From positions 1 through 58,020 of the forward strand of contig CAKQSE010000008.1 of the NCBI GenBank assembly GCA_934272785.1: 58,020 bases of DNA. The letters are read 5' to 3'. Source of the stretch: an uncultured Alphaproteobacteria bacterium. GTDB lineage: Bacteria; Pseudomonadota; Alphaproteobacteria; Rs-D84. Made by a program: the position numbers and the translations under genes. Below, one piece after another: positions 50,104-57,598 of the stretch (the first letter of the stretch is position 1; the number at the start of each line of letters is the position of its first letter). A model generated the notes under the pieces. That model was not told the origin of the DNA. It did no database searches and worked only from the letters and a program-made list of their open reading frames with translations.

Positions 50104-50126
50104 ACGGTGTGGCAAAGGAGAGGACA

Positions 50127-51140
50127 ATGGCGGCCCCGGTAATACACATTGGTGACGCGACCATACAAACAACGGTCGAACAAAAAACATACCCATCATT
50201 ACACATAATGGATCACACTGGCGCGGTGTATCACGTTGCGGTGCGTGCCCAGGACGAGCAGCTGGCCACCGGAACGGAAACACTGGTCTATGAACAAAGT
50301 GCGATAAACACGTGCGAAACAGTGACACTGGACGCGGGGCTGTATCGTGCGGAATTGCGCGGGGGCAGTGGCGGCCTGGCCAGTAGATGTAATGCGGGCA
50401 TGTTTAATACGCCGCAACTGGGCGTAATCAACACAACGATTATAAAACTGGACGTGTCGTCCACAATTTACACGTTTCGGGGCGGCGACGGAAACAATGG
50501 TGGTGCCATAAATACGCACCAGACATGTGGTGGTGGCGCGTCGGGCGTGGACAGTTTAATCGTCCTGCCCACGCGAGTAATCCGTGCAACCGGTGGCGTG
50601 GGCATTGGGTGCAGCATGTCGGCCACGTTATCAGCATACCCCAAAGGTGCTTGGTATCAATATTTTCGTTATAACGGTGGCGGGGGTGGTGTGTCCGATA
50701 TGGCAAATGGGCTGGTCGGTTTGACCTCTAGTTACGGACATGTTGCCGGCGGCGGTGGAGGTGCGCCCAGTGGTGTGGGCGGCGCGGCGGTAAAGAACAC
50801 CACCGCGGGTGTGGATGCAACGTCCACCGGTGGTGGTAATGGTGGTGACGCGACCAATCCAAACGGTGATTCCAAAACGTCAAACATTGGTTACGGTGGC
50901 CGTGGTGGCGCAAATGTAACATGGCAATGCGGCGGTCAGACAATTACCAGTTATGGTGGTGGCGGTGGTGGCGGAATGTGCGCGTTTGCAAACAAAGCAC
51001 TATGCGAATTACATGGTGGCACATATGGGACCGAGACCGGCGTTATGTGCTATTCCGACTGTGCCGACGGCGGCGATGGGGGCAGTGGCAGCACCGGAAC
51101 ATCAACCGACAGTTATGTAAAAATATACAGAATAGGATAG
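50127..51140 (+). CDS. Glycine-rich protein, tandem paralogue 1
   Basis: 337 residues from the ATG at 50127, preceded by AAGGAGAGG. No signal peptide is evident. An N-terminal beta-like region (SLHIMDHTGAVYHV, ETLVYEQSAINTCETVTLDA) leads into runs of glycine: RGGDGNNGGAI, GGGGGAPSGVGGAAV, GGRGGANVTWQCGGQTITSY and a GGGGGGG run. Several cysteine pairs occur. The pattern is like glycine-rich domains of some phage tail-fibre or surface proteins, but no family is certain. A near-copy follows 12 nt downstream. Export route unknown. Confidence 0.65.
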   Translation: MAAPVIHIGDATIQTTVEQKTYPSLHIMDHTGAVYHVAVRAQDEQLATGTETLVYEQSAINTCETVTLDAGLYRAELRGGSGGLASRCNAGMFNTPQLGVINTTIIKLDVSSTIYTFRGGDGNNGGAINTHQTCGGGASGVDSLIVLPTRVIRATGGVGIGCSMSATLSAYPKGAWYQYFRYNGGGGGVSDMANGLVGLTSSYGHVAGGGGGAPSGVGGAAVKNTTAGVDATSTGGGNGGDATNPNGDSKTSNIGYGGRGGANVTWQCGGQTITSYGGGGGGGMCAFANKALCELHGGTYGTETGVMCYSDCADGGDGGSGSTGTSTDSYVKIYRIG

Positions 51141-51152
51141 GGGGCGGAATAT

Positions 51153-52136
51153 ATGATAGCGGCATTATTGGCAACACTACACATAATGACACATAACGGT
51201 GCAGTATACGACGTTGTTGAAAACATCCCATCGGGATCATGCATAATGGGCGGCACAGAAACACTGGTATATGAAGCCAGCACATTCAACACGTGCCAGG
51301 AAATTAGTTTAAAACCGGGGTGTTACCGTGTTGAAATGATGGGCGGCCTGGGCGGTAAAAATGCGGAGTGTAAAGACTGGGCGGAACAAATGATAACGGA
51401 CCCACTGTCGGGTATGTTCACACTGGATACTGAAACGACGGTCTATGCGTTTCGGGGTGGCGATGGTATGTCGGGCACTGTGAACAAATCAGGTTCGTAT
51501 TACGGGGCGTTTGGTGGTGGTGCGTCGGGCGCGGACAGTGTCCTGGTGGTTGGTGACCGCGTGTTCCGCGCGCGTGGCGCAAATGGCCAGAGTTGCTATC
51601 GTGGCCCGGATACGTATCCGTTGTGTCAAGATGTCATAAGCACTTCGACAGGAACGTCAATGGGCACGGGTGCGGGATACCAAGAAACAAACACGCCACG
51701 CAATCTGCGTGTATGTGTTTTGAACGGTTCGTATGGCAGTGCGGATAAATATTATTGGAATCTGGGCGGCGGTGGGGGCGGCGCACCCAGTGGCACGGGC
51801 GGCACCACGTGGCAGTCTAATAGGGGCTGTCCGTCGGACACGGTTGTTAGCGCGGGTGCGGATGCGACGACCACTGGCGGGGGTGATGGTGGTGGCGTGA
51901 CAGACGCGTATTACAAGCCGGGTGACACAACGCCAAAAAATGCCGCCGGTGGTCGCGGCGGCGCAAATGTGACATTCCAATGCGGGGGCCAGGCAATTAC
52001 CATCTATGGTGGTGGTGGCGGCGGCGCATGTATCGGTGGTTATTATGGCGCAGGCGTGGCAGTTCCTGGTGGCGATGGTGGCAGCGGTTCCACCAACACA
52101 TCAACAAACAGCTTTATCAGAATTTACAAGATGTAG
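51153..52136 (+). CDS. Glycine-rich protein, tandem paralogue 2
   Basis: 327 residues, starting 12 nt after its paralogue. The shared order is: TLHIMTHNGAVYDV, GGTETLVYEASTFNTC, a CYRVEMMGGLGG segment, TVYAFRGGDG, FGGGASGADSVLVVGDRVF, GGGGGGAPSGTGG and GRGGANVTFQCGGQAITIYG. It lacks the first about 20 residues of paralogue 1 and differs in the central cysteine region (residues about 140-190). The high similarity in glycine motifs and the adjacency indicate tandem duplication. It is followed at 12 nt by a MITE-like element. Function unknown. Confidence 0.65.
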   Translation: MIAALLATLHIMTHNGAVYDVVENIPSGSCIMGGTETLVYEASTFNTCQEISLKPGCYRVEMMGGLGGKNAECKDWAEQMITDPLSGMFTLDTETTVYAFRGGDGMSGTVNKSGSYYGAFGGGASGADSVLVVGDRVFRARGANGQSCYRGPDTYPLCQDVISTSTGTSMGTGAGYQETNTPRNLRVCVLNGSYGSADKYYWNLGGGGGGAPSGTGGTTWQSNRGCPSDTVVSAGADATTTGGGDGGGVTDAYYKPGDTTPKNAAGGRGGANVTFQCGGQAITIYGGGGGGACIGGYYGAGVAVPGGDGGSGSTNTSTNSFIRIYKM

Positions 52137-52147
52137 AGATGTAAAAA

Positions 52148-52583
52148 GTGAGTAAGTGATAGAGTGATAAAGTGATTTAGTTTAAGTTCCCCTCCGGTGG
52201 AGGGGTGCCCGCCAGGACGGGGTGGTCTTTTTGTCCCTGCGGGGCAATGGACCCCGACCTTCGTCGGGGTGACGGTGGTGTGTGGTTGGGAAAGCATATT
52301 TTACGTATATTGTGCAACAGTGAACAGAAGTAATTTTAAAGACCCTATTCCTGCCTTTGCCCACCCACAAAATCAGGCGATTTTGCGGGGCCCGGAGCAG
52401 GAATGAATCCAAGCGAAGCGCAGGATGCGGCAAGGACGCAGTCCGCAGGCGACACGTGGTGTATTTGTGTTTATTTTACGAACATAGTTTATGTTTTAGT
52501 CTGTGACGGAAACGAAATAAAGTTCCCCTCTGGCCAGAGGGGAACTTAAACTATATCACTGTATCACTCTGTCACTTATTCAC
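52148..52583. mobile_element. MITE-like element with 47-bp terminal inverted repeats
   Basis: No gene. The left arm 52148-52194 reads GTGAGTAA, GTGATAGA, GTGATAAA, GTGATTTA, GTTTAAGTTCCCCTC. The right arm 52537-52583 is its inverse: GAGGGGAACTTAAAC, TATATCAC, TGTATCAC, TCTGTCAC, TTATTCAC. Total length 436 bp. The interior holds shared blocks (TTTTACGTATATTGTGCAAC, AGTAATTTTAAAGACCCTAT, a GATTTTGCGGGGCCCGGAGC hairpin arm). There is no transposase. Target-site duplication is not obvious. Confidence 0.7.
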
Positions 52584-52584
52584 T

Positions 52585-52612
52585 AAAAAAAACGGGGCTA
52601 TGCCCCGCTTTT
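52585..52612 (-). terminator. Terminator of the DsbA-like gene
   Basis: On the minus strand GCGGGGC-ATA-GCCCCGTTTTTTTT. Confidence 0.85.
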
Positions 52613-53437
52613 TTATTTTTCCAATGCCCGGATAATCTGGTCATATGGAATTGCGCCTGGGAATGCCTGTTCCTGGATAATCAAGAACGGTGTGCCGCTG
52701 ATTTCAAACTGTTGTGCCAAATCACGAACGTTTGCCATTTCACGGGCAACAACCTCGCCATTCATGTCTTTCTTTAACTGAGTGGTGTCCAGACCTGCTT
52801 CTTCGGCCATTTTCAGCACGTTCTTTTCAACCTTTTCGGCGATTTTAGACTGGTCTTTCAAATCGTCCTGGGTATAGAATTCACGTGTCATCATCATGTC
52901 AACCAATTTTGCGGCCTTTTCTGGGCTCTGCAATTTTGCAGCAATCGCGGCCTTGGCTGGGGCATCGGACAATGCGCCATGGATAGAGAAGTTTTTAACA
53001 ACAACGCGGACGTCATTGCGGGCCTTTAATACACGGTCCAGTTCACCGTGAACACGGCGGCAGTATGGGCAGCTGAAGTCTGTCCAGATGTAGATTGTCT
53101 TTTTCGCATCCTGGGCACCCAAAATCGGGGCATCAGCAATCATTGTGTCGGCGTGATCGCGAACAAATGTGCGAACGGCCTTGTTCTTTTCAGCGTTCAG
53201 CTGTTCCTGGGCACCGTTGGCCATCTGTTGGATAATCAGCGGATTGACCGATGTCAGGTAATATGGAACATACAAGCGGCAAACGCTGCCTGCGACCAAG
53301 ATGATGGCAAAAACCTTTGTTGCTTTCTTTGCCAATTTCAAACCAGCACTGGATTCGTTGCCGATATGGGCCAGCAACATGCCGCCAAACATATACAGCG
53401 CAATACCCAGAACCAGAACCAAGATTGTCCAAGTCAT
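52613..53437 (-). CDS. Membrane-anchored DsbA-like thiol oxidoreductase
   Basis: 274 residues; AAAGGAG precedes the start. Two N-terminal hydrophobic helices (about 3-23 and 41-60) anchor a periplasmic thioredoxin-fold domain. The active site is Cys123-Pro-Tyr-Cys126 in TDFSCPYCRRVH, with the cis-proline loop SGTPFLIIQEQAFPG near the end and the helical insert rich in Lys/Glu. This matches the DsbA/Com1 group common in alphaproteobacteria. It likely forms or shuffles disulfides in exported proteins, so the many cysteine-rich secreted proteins in this window are reasonable clients (inference). Confidence 0.87.
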   Translation of the reverse strand: MTWTILVLVLGIALYMFGGMLLAHIGNESSAGLKLAKKATKVFAIILVAGSVCRLYVPYYLTSVNPLIIQQMANGAQEQLNAEKNKAVRTFVRDHADTMIADAPILGAQDAKKTIYIWTDFSCPYCRRVHGELDRVLKARNDVRVVVKNFSIHGALSDAPAKAAIAAKLQSPEKAAKLVDMMMTREFYTQDDLKDQSKIAEKVEKNVLKMAEEAGLDTTQLKKDMNGEVVAREMANVRDLAQQFEISGTPFLIIQEQAFPGAIPYDQIIRALEK

Positions 53438-53515
53438 GTTTTTTCTCCTTTTGTATTGAACACGAATACCATAGAAAAAATTTATTAAATTCGCAAGGAA
53501 TAAATATGTATTTTT

Positions 53516-54178
53516 TTACGCGTCGGTGCGCCCGCCCAGGCGTCGCCGCGATGGTGGTAATGTTGCGCCCTGGTCGGCACAAATCACGTCCAAAAATCGC
53601 ACCGTCACGTCCAACGTCAGCGGTAATTCATACAGTCGCCCGATATACGGCGCGGCGCAATTGTCGCATACGGCGCGGCCTGTGCGTGGCGACAGATAAC
53701 TCAGATTTGTTCGCGCCCCGCAACCGGAACAATGCGATAAATCCAACGCATACCCCAAATCACGCAACAGGGCGATTTCCCAATTCAAATATGCCGCCGC
53801 CGCATCGGGGCCGGCCAGTCCGTCCAACAAATCTATGGTTGCATCATACAGGGTGGAATACGCCTCGCGTTCGGGCAACAGGGTTGCAACCAGGTCAAAC
53901 GCACTGTTTAATAGTGCCAGGCGCGCGCCAGACATCATAATTGGCGCGGCCATATTGCGTGACGATTCCCAATGAAATGTCCCCAATTGCGATTCCAGTC
54001 GCGCGTTCCACGCCACCGCCCCAATTTGCCCAACCAGTGGACGATTTGTGCGCGCGACCGCCGCCCCGCGCAAGACGCCACACATCACGCCAAAATCACG
54101 CGTAAATATGCGCGCAACCGAATCGCGTTCGCCCATCGGACGCATGCCAATTAAAATCCCGACTGATTCCAATTTCAT
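53516..54178 (-). CDS. recO: DNA repair protein RecO
   Basis: 220 residues. RecO helps RecR load RecA on gapped DNA in the RecFOR pathway. The N-terminal OB-fold begins SVGILIGMRPMGERDSVARI and contains GVLRGAAVARTN. The C-terminal helical domain keeps a zinc site (CSGCG at about 162 and CDNC at about 187). Start at 54178 is the first ATG. It lies 79 nt upstream of the DsbA-like gene on the same strand. Confidence 0.88.
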   Translation of the reverse strand: MKLESVGILIGMRPMGERDSVARIFTRDFGVMCGVLRGAAVARTNRPLVGQIGAVAWNARLESQLGTFHWESSRNMAAPIMMSGARLALLNSAFDLVATLLPEREAYSTLYDATIDLLDGLAGPDAAAAYLNWEIALLRDLGYALDLSHCSGCGARTNLSYLSPRTGRAVCDNCAAPYIGRLYELPLTLDVTVRFLDVICADQGATLPPSRRRLGGRTDA

Positions 54179-54215
54179 GATTTGGATTATAATCCCGTGA
54201 ACTATTTTTCAAAAT

Positions 54216-54243
54216 AAAAAAACGCCCCGTGGGGGCGTTTTTA
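54216..54243 (-). terminator. Terminator after the OmpA/MotB-like gene
   Basis: On the minus strand AACGCCCC-CAC-GGGGCGTTTTTTT. Confidence 0.87.
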
Positions 54244-54244
54244 T

Positions 54245-55357
54245 TTAACGGTTGGTCAGCTGTAATTCAATACGACGATTCTTTTGCAGGCTGGCCGCGT
54301 CGTTGCCCAGTTCAACCGGATGCATATCGCCGAATCCGCTGGGGACCAGGCGGCGTTTTGACACGCCATCGTTCGCCAATTCGTTTGCCACCGCCGTCGC
54401 GCGCAACAGTGATAATTCTGTATTGTTTTTGTATCCACGTGTGCCGGGAACAACAGGCTTTTTATCCGTGTGGCCATCAACGCGAATAATCCAATTTACA
54501 TCAGACGGAATCTTGCTTTCCAAATCTTTTATCACGTTCGCAATCAGGCGCAGTTGATTTTTCCCCTCGGGCGACAGGGTGTATGAACCGCTGCCGAATA
54601 AAATGTCGCTGGACACGATAAAGCGGTCACCGTCCGGTTGCACGGTTGTGCGGTCGCCCAGGGCGTCCTTTATCGCGCGGTAAAACGCCGATTGATATTG
54701 CGAAACCTTGTTTAATTCGGCAACCTTGTCCGCCAGGGCCTTGTTCAAACGCGCCGACATTTCAACATACTGAATTTCCTGGGCGTGCGATTTTTCTTCG
54801 GCGGCATCCAGGGCCGATTGCAGTTTTGCCAACTGGTCCGACAGTTCGGCGCGCTGGGCATCCATCTGGGATTGCAATTCGCGCCGCTGTTGTTCCAACT
54901 CTGCGGTCTTTTCTTTGTCCAGTTTGGCCTGGTTTAATTGCTGGGACAATTCAGCAACGCGCGCCGATAAGTCAGTGCCCTGGGATTGCAATTCGGCAAC
55001 CTTGGCCTCGTAATCGGCAATCAATTCGTTCATGCTGACATCAACCGCCGCCAATTCAGACGTCAATTTCGTGTTGTTTGATTCCAGGTTTTCCAATTGC
55101 GCCCGCGCCAACACCAACAGACGTTTGGCCTCTTGCTCGTCCGCGGTCATCTGTTGAATCTGTTGCGCCTGGTCGGCGTTCGCCTGTTTCAGGTCGGCAA
55201 CCGTTTTGGCACCGGTCTTGGTGTTAAACACACTGGTCGTGGTCCACAAGAACACAAACACAATCAGCAAAAATATCAATATGATAACCAGGTTCGAAAA
55301 CAGGTCAACGAACCCCGGCCATGTATTTGTTCTGTCGCGAAAACGAATATTTAACAT
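54245..55357 (-). CDS. OmpA/MotB-family peptidoglycan-binding protein with long coiled coil
   Basis: 370 residues. A single transmembrane helix near 17-42 carries an acidic residue (WPGFVDLFSNLVIILIFLL), comparable to the proton-channel Asp of MotB. A coiled coil of about 170 residues follows (repeats such as ELSQQLNQAKLDKEKTAELE). The C-terminal OmpA-like domain (about 250-370) has FGSGSYTLSPEGKNQL, RVDGHTDKKPV and LSLLRATAVANELANDGVS, then GFGDMHPV. The ExbB/MotA-like gene upstream forms the matching stator-like partner. No flagellar genes are nearby, so this is probably an envelope machine rather than a flagellar motor. Confidence 0.85.
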   Translation of the reverse strand: MLNIRFRDRTNTWPGFVDLFSNLVIILIFLLIVFVFLWTTTSVFNTKTGAKTVADLKQANADQAQQIQQMTADEQEAKRLLVLARAQLENLESNNTKLTSELAAVDVSMNELIADYEAKVAELQSQGTDLSARVAELSQQLNQAKLDKEKTAELEQQRRELQSQMDAQRAELSDQLAKLQSALDAAEEKSHAQEIQYVEMSARLNKALADKVAELNKVSQYQSAFYRAIKDALGDRTTVQPDGDRFIVSSDILFGSGSYTLSPEGKNQLRLIANVIKDLESKIPSDVNWIIRVDGHTDKKPVVPGTRGYKNNTELSLLRATAVANELANDGVSKRRLVPSGFGDMHPVELGNDAASLQKNRRIELQLTNR

Positions 55358-55392
55358 GATTTTTTCCTCTCTCTCGGTATAATTCCCTGGGC

Positions 55393-56097
55393 CTATTTGT
55401 TATCCAATTCGCAGTCTGGGACGTTTGCCACATGGGTGTGCGCCGCCAGATAATCTTCCAGTTCACGGAATATCGCGTTCTGGGCCAATTGCACCTGGAG
55501 TCCCAAGAACCCGACAATTAAACTGCCCCCCAGGCCCATCATCGAACTGGTGAACGCGGTGGCCATACCCGCCAACGGCTTTGCCAGGCCCGTCTGCATT
55601 GCGGTCAAAACCGCGTCATCTGCAAAATTCAGCCCGCCAATCAAATCGGCAAAACCACCAACCGTCATAATCAGACCCCAAAATGTCCCCAGCAATCCCA
55701 AGAATACTAATGTATTAGTAATGTATCGGATGGATTCACGGGCATCTTCGAATCGTAACTGTATTAAATCCAGTATATCGTGCAGCGACGATGCCGAAAT
55801 CCGCGTTGGGCGCGACCGCAACAGCAATGCCACCGGTCGTAACAGCATCGGGGGCAGGGCACCCGTGCGCCGACCCATTAAATACCCGCGCAGCCAGCGA
55901 TATTCGGGCAATAATCTGAACATATGGACAAATGTCAGTCCAATTCCAAACAGCGCGGTGCCAATAATTATGCCGTTCAGATATATGTTTGCGACCGCAA
56001 TCTGCATAAACCGGTCATAGAACAAAATCAGCCCCACCGCCAACAACGCGGTCATCAACGCCATGCGATTCAATGTTCTGTGAAACTGGTTTGTCAT
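55393..56097 (-). CDS. MotA/TolQ/ExbB proton-channel family protein
   Basis: 234 residues with three or four transmembrane helices (about 13-30, 38-60, 125-150, 165-190). The channel signature is NTLVFLGLLGTFWGLIMTVG followed by the amphipathic loop and LAKPLAGMATAFTSSMMGLG, as in MotA/TolQ/ExbB. It pairs with the OmpA/MotB-like protein encoded 35 nt downstream; together they should form an ion-driven stator-like complex in the inner membrane that contacts peptidoglycan. The pairing next to recO looks like an alphaproteobacterial housekeeping arrangement. Confidence 0.85.
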   Translation of the reverse strand: MTNQFHRTLNRMALMTALLAVGLILFYDRFMQIAVANIYLNGIIIGTALFGIGLTFVHMFRLLPEYRWLRGYLMGRRTGALPPMLLRPVALLLRSRPTRISASSLHDILDLIQLRFEDARESIRYITNTLVFLGLLGTFWGLIMTVGGFADLIGGLNFADDAVLTAMQTGLAKPLAGMATAFTSSMMGLGGSLIVGFLGLQVQLAQNAIFRELEDYLAAHTHVANVPDCELDNK

Positions 56098-56189
56098 ATA
56101 ATCTCTCTTGCTATTCAGACCAATGATAGTAAATTTTATAAAATCGTGTCAATAGGGATTATTCATATAAATGCGGGTGGAAAAATTAC

Positions 56190-56217
56190 TTGATTTTATT
56201 AAAAAAATCGGCATAAT
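56190..56217 (+). promoter_or_regulatory. Probable promoter of rpsF-rpsR
   Basis: TTGATT (56190-56195), 16 nt, CATAAT (56212-56217), about 58 nt before the rpsF start. The leader could hold an S6:S18 autoregulatory fold, but I could not establish one. Confidence 0.5.
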
Positions 56218-56274
56218 TGGCGATGTCCTGCTGGCACATGGGGTGTCGGCTGATTAAACCATAGGAAAATATAA

Positions 56275-56613
56275 ATGGCTTACTATGAAAGCGTCTTGGT
56301 TTTCCGCCAGGACTTGACCGAACCGCAGGTCAAAGAAAAAGCGGCAAAATACACCGAAATTATCAAAGAACTGGGCGGTGATGTTAAATCCACAGAATTC
56401 TGGGGTTTAAAGAATCTGGCCTATGTTATCCGCAAGAATCGCAAGGCACACTATGTCATGCTGAACGTCGAATTGCCGGGTGCCCAGGTCGCAGAACTGG
56501 AACGTCGTGCACGTATCGACGAAGACGTAATTCGTTTCTTGAACGTTCGCGTTGACGAATTGGCAAAACAACCATCGGTCATGATGAAAAAAAATAACGA
56601 AGAGGCAGAATAA
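56275..56613 (+). CDS. rpsF: 30S ribosomal protein S6
   Basis: 112 residues. It pairs with S18 on the 30S platform. The ferredoxin-like fold is complete: MAYYESVLVFRQDLTEPQVK, then DVKSTEFWGLKNLAYVIRKN, AHYVMLNVELPG and LERRARIDEDVIRFLNVRVD. It ends with an acidic tail (KKNNEEAE). The stop overlaps the next start (TAATG), so translation of rpsR is coupled. Confidence 0.96.
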   Translation: MAYYESVLVFRQDLTEPQVKEKAAKYTEIIKELGGDVKSTEFWGLKNLAYVIRKNRKAHYVMLNVELPGAQVAELERRARIDEDVIRFLNVRVDELAKQPSVMMKKNNEEAE

Positions 56614-56840
56614 TGGCAGTCCGTGCAGCAATTTATCGTAAAAAATCTAACCCTTTAAAGGGCAAGGTTATTGATTACAAAGATATCAAAACACTGTCGC
56701 ACTATATCACAGAACGCGGCAAAATCGTCCCATCACGCATCAGTGGTGTTTCCCAGAAAGACCAGCGCGAATTGGCAACCGCCATCAAGCGTGCCCGTCA
56801 TTTGGGGTTGATGCCATTTGTTCGCAACAACTTGGGCTAA
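56613..56840 (+). CDS. rpsR: 30S ribosomal protein S18
   Basis: 75 residues. Small basic protein binding 16S rRNA with S6. Typical core: IDYKDIKTLSHYITERGKIV, then PSRISGVSQKDQRELATAIK and RARHLGLMPFVRN. It overlaps rpsF by 1 nt. A 156-nt gap with a hairpin separates it from rplI. Confidence 0.96.
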   Translation: MAVRAAIYRKKSNPLKGKVIDYKDIKTLSHYITERGKIVPSRISGVSQKDQRELATAIKRARHLGLMPFVRNNLG

Positions 56841-56866
56841 AATTGATTATAATCGCACATCTGCTT

Positions 56867-56914
56867 GTTGTTGGCGCGCTCATGTAACATTTGTACACTA
56901 CGCTTGCCAACAAC
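56867..56914. repeat. Hairpin between rpsR and rplI with CTACGCTT loop
   Basis: GTTGTTGGC (56867-56875) and GCCAACAAC (56906-56914) with a 30-nt loop ending in CTACGCTT, resembling the hairpin at 21116-21145. No T run follows, so it is not a simple terminator. It might tune rplI expression. Confidence 0.45.
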
Positions 56915-56996
56915 GGCACACCTGCACAATTCTAATCAATTTACATAAAAAAACATCTGGAATTAAAAATTCCTAACTTGAAAAAGGACAGATACA

Positions 56997-57572
56997 ATGA
57001 AAATTATTTTGACAGAAAAAATCGCACACTTGGGCAATATCGGTGATACAGTCGAAGTGAAAACAGGTTTCGCGCGCAACTATTTGCTGCCAAATGGCAA
57101 GGCTATGCGCTGGACACGTGAAAATGTCGCGTTGTTCGAGGCGAAAAAAGCCGAACTGACCGCACGTCAGGAAGCAGCCAAGGCCGCGGCCCAGGCAAAT
57201 GTTGACGCCGTCAAGAATGCAAAGTTGCACATGATTCGCCAGGCGGGTGATACCGGTCAATTGTATGGTTCGGTTTCCACCCGTGATATCGCGCGTATGT
57301 TGAAAGAAATCGCGAACGTCAATGTTGAATCCGCCCAGGTCTTGTTGGGCAGCCCGATTAAATCCATCGGCGCGTTCGACACCAAGATTGCATTGCACCC
57401 AGACGTTATCGTTCCGGTCAAGGTATATGTTGCCCAGACCCAGGACGAAATTGACGCATTGGTTGCGGGCAAGGTTCTGACATTTGGAACGAAAAAGGTT
57501 GAAGAAGAAGTTGCCGAAGAAAAACCGGCAGCGGAACCCAAAGCCGAAGAAAAAGCAGCAGACGCTGAATAA
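56997..57572 (+). CDS. rplI: 50S ribosomal protein L9
   Basis: 191 residues. The N-terminal domain MKIILTEKIAHLGNIGDTVE and VKTGFARNYLLPNGKAM is diagnostic. The long connecting helix (about 45-75, EAKKAELTARQEAAKAAAQA) and C-terminal domain (GSVSTRDIARMLKE, LHPDVIVPVKVYV) follow. An extra acidic/Ala tail of about 30 residues (KKVEEEVAEEKPAAEP) extends it beyond the usual 150. Ribosome-binding site AAAAGGA. Last gene of the rpsF-rpsR-rplI group. Confidence 0.95.
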   Translation: MKIILTEKIAHLGNIGDTVEVKTGFARNYLLPNGKAMRWTRENVALFEAKKAELTARQEAAKAAAQANVDAVKNAKLHMIRQAGDTGQLYGSVSTRDIARMLKEIANVNVESAQVLLGSPIKSIGAFDTKIALHPDVIVPVKVYVAQTQDEIDALVAGKVLTFGTKKVEEEVAEEKPAAEPKAEEKAADAE

Positions 57573-57598
57573 AAAATGCCCCGCCGGGGCATTTTTTA
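57571..57598 (+). terminator. Terminator of rplI
   Basis: ATGCCCC-GCC-GGGGCATTTTTT with A run upstream. Confidence 0.88.

Noticed and set aside
54245..56097. Zorya-type defence system suggested by adjacent MotA-like and MotB-like genes
   Set aside because: No ZorC, ZorD or ZorE genes are nearby. The pair sits beside recO in a housekeeping setting and fits an alphaproteobacterial envelope stator.
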